Assembly: GCA_947456915.1 (NCBI GenBank)
Contig: CANGUQ010000021.1
Span: 1-17,234 of the forward strand
Length of the DNA stretch: 17,234 bases
From: Betaproteobacteria bacterium
GTDB taxonomy: Bacteria; Pseudomonadota; Gammaproteobacteria; Burkholderiales; CAIKXV01
Reading direction: 5' to 3'
A model generated the notes under the pieces. That model saw only the letters and a program-made list of their open reading frames with translations. It did not search any database and was not told the origin of the DNA. Below are positions 14,709 through 17,234 of this stretch, in pieces. Positions within the stretch are counted from its first letter, which is position 1, and the number at the start of each line of letters is the position of its first letter. Both the position numbers and the translations under genes were made by a program.

Positions 14709-15530
14709 TCATCCTGCCGCCGCCACCGAGCTGCCGGCGAAGCTGCGCGCGAGCGCGAGCACGGCCCAGGTGATCGCGCCGAGCACGAACGAGAGCGCGG
14801 CGGCCATCGCCACGTTCGCCTGCAGCGTGAACTCGGTGTAGATCACCATCGGCAGCACGTTGATCTTCGTGGCCAGGGTGAATGCAGTGCCGAATGCGCC
14901 CATCGCGGTGGCGAAGCAGATCGCACCGGCGGAGATGAAGGCGGGCTTCAGTCCGGGCACGATCACGTCCGTGACCACCCGCCACGGACCAGCTCCGAGC
15001 GAGCGGGCTGCCTCCTCGATGCGCGGATCGAGTTTCTCGGCCGAGGCCATTACCGTGAGGATGGTGCGCGGGATCGAGAAGTAGACGTAGCCCATGAACA
15101 GTCCGGCCATCGAGTAGGCGAACACCAGCCGCTCGCCGATCAGCGCGTCGGTGATCTCGGGGATCAGACCCTGGCGTCCAGCGAGCATGATCACCATGAA
15201 GCCGATCACCACGCCGGGAAAGGCCAGCGGCAGCGTGAGCATTGCGGTGACCACCGCTCGCCCGCGAAAGCGGTTGCGCTCGAGAAACACGCCGGCGATG
15301 CCGGAGATCACCAGGGTGGCAGCGGTCACCGCAGCAGCGAGCAGGACTGTCGACGCCAGGCTGCGGAAGTAGCGCGCATCGGTGACCACCGCCAGATACG
15401 CACTCCAGCCCGCGGGGCCGGTGCCGCCGATCACGAACAGCCGGGCGAGCGGCAGCAGGAAGAACGCGGCGAACACGATCGCGGCGGGCGCGATCAGCGC
15501 GATCAGCAGCGTGCGATCGCGTCCGCCCAT
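14709..15530 (-). CDS. ABC transporter inner-membrane permease, first subunit (PotB/PhnU-like)
   Basis: The 273-residue protein has about six hydrophobic segments, with TM1 at about 8-30 (LLIALIAPAAIVFAAFFLLP). The EAA loop lies at about 172-196 (EEAARSLGAGPWRVVTDVIV, then PGLKP), which docks on the ATPase. It forms the transmembrane channel together with the second permease. It starts 19 bp after the binding-protein stop, so the operon is tightly packed. A GTG or ATG elsewhere is not needed: ATG at 15530-15528 gives the expected MGGRDR-type short cytoplasmic N-terminus. Confidence 0.94.
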   Translation of the reverse strand: MGGRDRTLLIALIAPAAIVFAAFFLLPLARLFVIGGTGPAGWSAYLAVVTDARYFRSLASTVLLAAAVTAATLVISGIAGVFLERNRFRGRAVVTAMLTLPLAFPGVVIGFMVIMLAGRQGLIPEITDALIGERLVFAYSMAGLFMGYVYFSIPRTILTVMASAEKLDPRIEEAARSLGAGPWRVVTDVIVPGLKPAFISAGAICFATAMGAFGTAFTLATKINVLPMVIYTEFTLQANVAMAAALSFVLGAITWAVLALARSFAGSSVAAAG

Positions 15531-15549
15531 CAGTGCGCCGCTCCGCGCG

Positions 15550-16566
15550 TCAACCCACTTCCCTCTGGTAACGCTCGGCGATCACCTTGGTCGCCGCGGC
15601 GAGACGGAACACGTCGAGCGGCGTCGATCGCCTGTACTCGGCGTCGGGCAGGAAGCGCGAACGCACCTCCGCGCTCATCGCCTGCGGGAACACCGGGCGC
15701 AGGTAGGCGTTTGCCCAGTGACGCTGCCCCTCGTCGGACAGCACGAAGTCGAGGATGCGGCGACCGTTTTCGGGATTGGGTCCCCTCGCCACCAGCCCCA
15801 TGACGTACGGCAGTGCCTGCGTGCCCTCGCCCGGGATCACGAACTGCACCGGCGCCTTGTCCGAGTACTGGCCGCGGTAGGCATTGAAGTCGTAGTCGAA
15901 CAGGATCGGGATCTCGCCGGAGAGCACGCGCGCGTACGCGGTCTGCGTCGGCACGATCGGCTGGTTCGCCTGCAGCGCCTTGAAGAACGCGATGGCCGGA
16001 TCGAAGTTCTCGTAGCTGCCGCCCAGGGCCAGATTGACCGCGACCACGCCGACCTGCCCGACCGCCGCACTCGCCGGATTGAGGTAGCCCACCATGCCGC
16101 GGTACTGCGGGTTGAGCAGGTCCTTCCACGTCTTCGGCACTGGCCGGCCGCGCAGCGCCGCCGTATTGACGAACAGCCCGAGCGTGCCCGAGTGGATGGT
16201 GAACCAGAAACCATCCTTGTCGCGCAGGCTGTCCGGGATCTCCTTGAACCGCTGCGGCATGAACGGGGCGACCACACCGGCCTCGCGCGCCTGCGGACCG
16301 AACTGCCCGCCCAGATAGACGACGTCGGCCACCGGGTTTGCCCGCTCGGCGATCAGCGCCGCCATCGCCTGGCCCGAGTTCTTGTTGTCCGGCGGCACCG
16401 CGACGTTGATGCGCTGGTTGATCAGTCGCAGCATGCCGCCCCAGTCGGCCCACTCCGGCGGGCAGTTGTAGCAGATCGCCCGCTGCTGCTGGGCGAACGC
16501 GGCGGGCAGGGCGAGCGTGCCGGCGCCGAGTGCGGCGGCCGATTGGACGAAGCGACGTCGTTGCAT
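15550..16566 (-). CDS. ABC transporter periplasmic substrate-binding protein with Tat signal
   Basis: The 338-residue protein starts with a twin-arginine signal (MQRRRFVQSAAALGAGTLAL, cut probably after AFA at residue 25), so it is likely exported folded through Tat. The mature part is of the type-2 binding-protein fold related to PotD, FbpA/AfuA and aminoethylphosphonate-binding proteins, with WKDLLNPQYRGMVGYLNPAS in the hinge region. The conserved Tyr-Tyr iron ligand pattern of ferric-binding proteins is not evident, so iron is not favoured. It is first in the operon and has a strong GGAGGA ribosome binding site five bases before ATG 16566. The ligand is unknown; the downstream phosphodiesterase points to a phosphate ester (inference). 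Confidence 0.92.
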   Translation of the reverse strand: MQRRRFVQSAAALGAGTLALPAAFAQQQRAICYNCPPEWADWGGMLRLINQRINVAVPPDNKNSGQAMAALIAERANPVADVVYLGGQFGPQAREAGVVAPFMPQRFKEIPDSLRDKDGFWFTIHSGTLGLFVNTAALRGRPVPKTWKDLLNPQYRGMVGYLNPASAAVGQVGVVAVNLALGGSYENFDPAIAFFKALQANQPIVPTQTAYARVLSGEIPILFDYDFNAYRGQYSDKAPVQFVIPGEGTQALPYVMGLVARGPNPENGRRILDFVLSDEGQRHWANAYLRPVFPQAMSAEVRSRFLPDAEYRRSTPLDVFRLAAATKVIAERYQREVG

Positions 16567-16886
16567 GAGTATCCTCCAGAGGTCCAGCGGTGATCCGGGA
16601 TCGGGGTGGCGCGTGGGCGCGCTCGTCGTTGCCGTCCGGGCGGCGGACTCGGGCGAGCCGTTGCCGTCGGATCGGGCAGCCTGCGCCGTCGCGATGCGCG
16701 GGAGGCTAGCGACCGGATGTTACCGCCATGTTGCCGGCGGGCGGGGCGCCCGGTGCGTGCGGCCGGCGCGCGGGCGAGTGCGCGTGCGGTCTGCGCGGGC
16801 ACCGGCCACGCCGCAGCCGCCGGGAAAGCGGCTGCGGGTTCGGGTAGAGTCCTCGCCGCTCGTCGCCTTGCAGGAGTGTCGCCGCG
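16567..16886. promoter_or_regulatory. Divergent 320-bp intergenic region between ABC operon and Mrr-like gene
   Basis: This GC-rich stretch must hold promoters for both the minus-strand ABC operon and the plus-strand membrane nuclease-like gene. I see no convincing -35/-10 pair. A CGTTGCCGTC word occurs at about 16626 and again near 16661. The clear structural element is the hairpin listed separately at 16811-16837, followed by TAGAGT near 16847, which could act as a -10 element. The frames that cross it are Arg/Ala/Gly-rich and not credible genes. Confidence 0.4.
16811..16837. other. Perfect 10-bp-stem hairpin upstream of the Mrr-like gene
   Basis: CCGCAGCCGC pairs with GCGGCTGCGG around a CGGGAAA loop. 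It has no T-run on the plus strand. It lies 50 bp before the TTG start of the downstream gene and 244 bp from the ABC operon start, so it could be an operator, a 5' untranslated structure or a boundary terminator. Confidence 0.6.
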
Positions 16887-17234
16887 TTGAAGCTGTCCGA
16901 CCGTACGCTGTTCGCGCTGCTGTTGCGCTCGCCGTGGTGGATCAGTCTGGCGATCGCCGCGGTGCTGGTGCTGTTCGCCTTCGCGCTGCTGCCCGCGGCA
17001 TTTCGCCTGATCGGCGTGGTGGCCGGTCTGCCCTTCGTCGTGATCGCGGCGATGGCTGCGCGCCGTCAGTGGGGCAAGCCCGGCGCGGCGCAGATCGCGC
17101 GTACCGTGGCGGCAGTGGGCGCGATGCCGTGGGCAGGATTCGCCGCGCTGCTCGAGGCGGCGTTTCGCCGCGATGGCTACAGCGTGCAGCGCACGCCAGG
17201 CGGCGACTACGACTTCGAGATCGAACGCGCGGGC
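16887..17234 (+). CDS. Mrr-like restriction-endonuclease-fold membrane protein, 5' part only
   Basis: A TTG at 16887-16889, ten bases after AGGAG (16872-16876), opens a frame that continues to the window edge (116 codons). It begins MKLSDRTLFALLLRSPWW, then has two membrane spans at about 17-36 and 40-57, a linker, and then FAALLEAAFRRDGYSVQRT followed by GGDYDFEI. That last block matches the opening of Mrr-type endonuclease domains, where a helix with F..L and a RR.GY.V strand precede the catalytic Asp. Mrr-fold proteins with two N-terminal membrane helices are common in proteobacteria and mostly uncharacterised. The catalytic core lies beyond the window, so activity cannot be judged. No in-frame ATG replaces the TTG near the ribosome binding site. 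Confidence 0.7.
   Translation, partial: MKLSDRTLFALLLRSPWWISLAIAAVLVLFAFALLPAAFRLIGVVAGLPFVVIAAMAARRQWGKPGAAQIARTVAAVGAMPWAGFAALLEAAFRRDGYSVQRTPGGDYDFEIERAG

Noticed and set aside
15550..16566. Assignment of the ABC operon as a ferric iron or spermidine transporter
   Set aside because: Family resemblance alone does not settle the ligand; the iron-binding Tyr pair is not evident, and the linked phosphodiesterase points elsewhere.
13532..16593. Three overlapping 400-residue plus-strand frames
   Set aside because: All are antisense to the permease and binding-protein genes and consist of Arg/Gln/Glu/His-rich sequence typical of reverse-complement frames.

Overview
The window is GC-rich (roughly two thirds G+C, strong G/C bias at third codon positions) and carries gene families typical of Pseudomonadota, most likely a betaproteobacterium of the Burkholderiales type: a Bug/TctC periplasmic binding protein, a LysR regulator beside catabolic genes, a PotA/Phn-like ABC operon with a Tat-exported binding protein, and GGGGCC/GGCCCC palindromes between genes. 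This assignment is inference; no rRNA or other phylogenetic marker is present. No tRNA, rRNA, CRISPR array, insertion sequence or integrase was seen.

Layout. (1) 1-489 is mainly non-coding: possible gene ends at the left edge, a cluster of GGGGCC palindromes that read as terminators, an 11-bp degenerate tandem repeat, and a leader-like short reading frame overlapping the start of the next gene. (2) 490-7149, plus strand: a gamma-glutamyltransferase-fold N-terminal-nucleophile hydrolase that keeps the catalytic Thr but lacks most glutamate-binding residues of E. coli GGT, followed by a 1649-residue TPR protein with a C39-like cysteine peptidase domain near its N-terminus. (3) 7187-7336, minus: a 49-residue single-membrane-span protein with a strong ribosome binding site. 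(4) 7501-11804, a catabolic-looking module: Bug binding protein and LysR regulator on minus, and divergently on plus a TauD/TfdA 2-oxoglutarate dioxygenase and a muconate-lactonizing-enzyme-subgroup enolase. An AT-rich 130-bp divergent region holds an 11-bp perfect palindrome and repeated TTATC motifs. (5) 11845-16566, minus: a compact operon in transcription order Tat-secreted binding protein, permease, permease, ATPase, GpdQ-like phosphodiesterase. (6) 16887 to the edge, plus: the start of an Mrr-like restriction-endonuclease-fold membrane protein.

How they may work together (inference). The ABC transporter plus GpdQ-like enzyme looks like an import-and-hydrolyse unit for a phosphodiester, functionally parallel to the ugp system but built from different families. 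The LysR/TauD/MLE/Bug group looks like capture of an organic acid, oxidation by an Fe(II)/2-oxoglutarate dioxygenase, and isomerisation or epimerisation by an enolase-superfamily enzyme; its substrate cannot be read from the sequence. The GGT-like enzyme and the TPR-C39 protein are co-directional, 90 bp apart and in the same frame, so they may be co-expressed.
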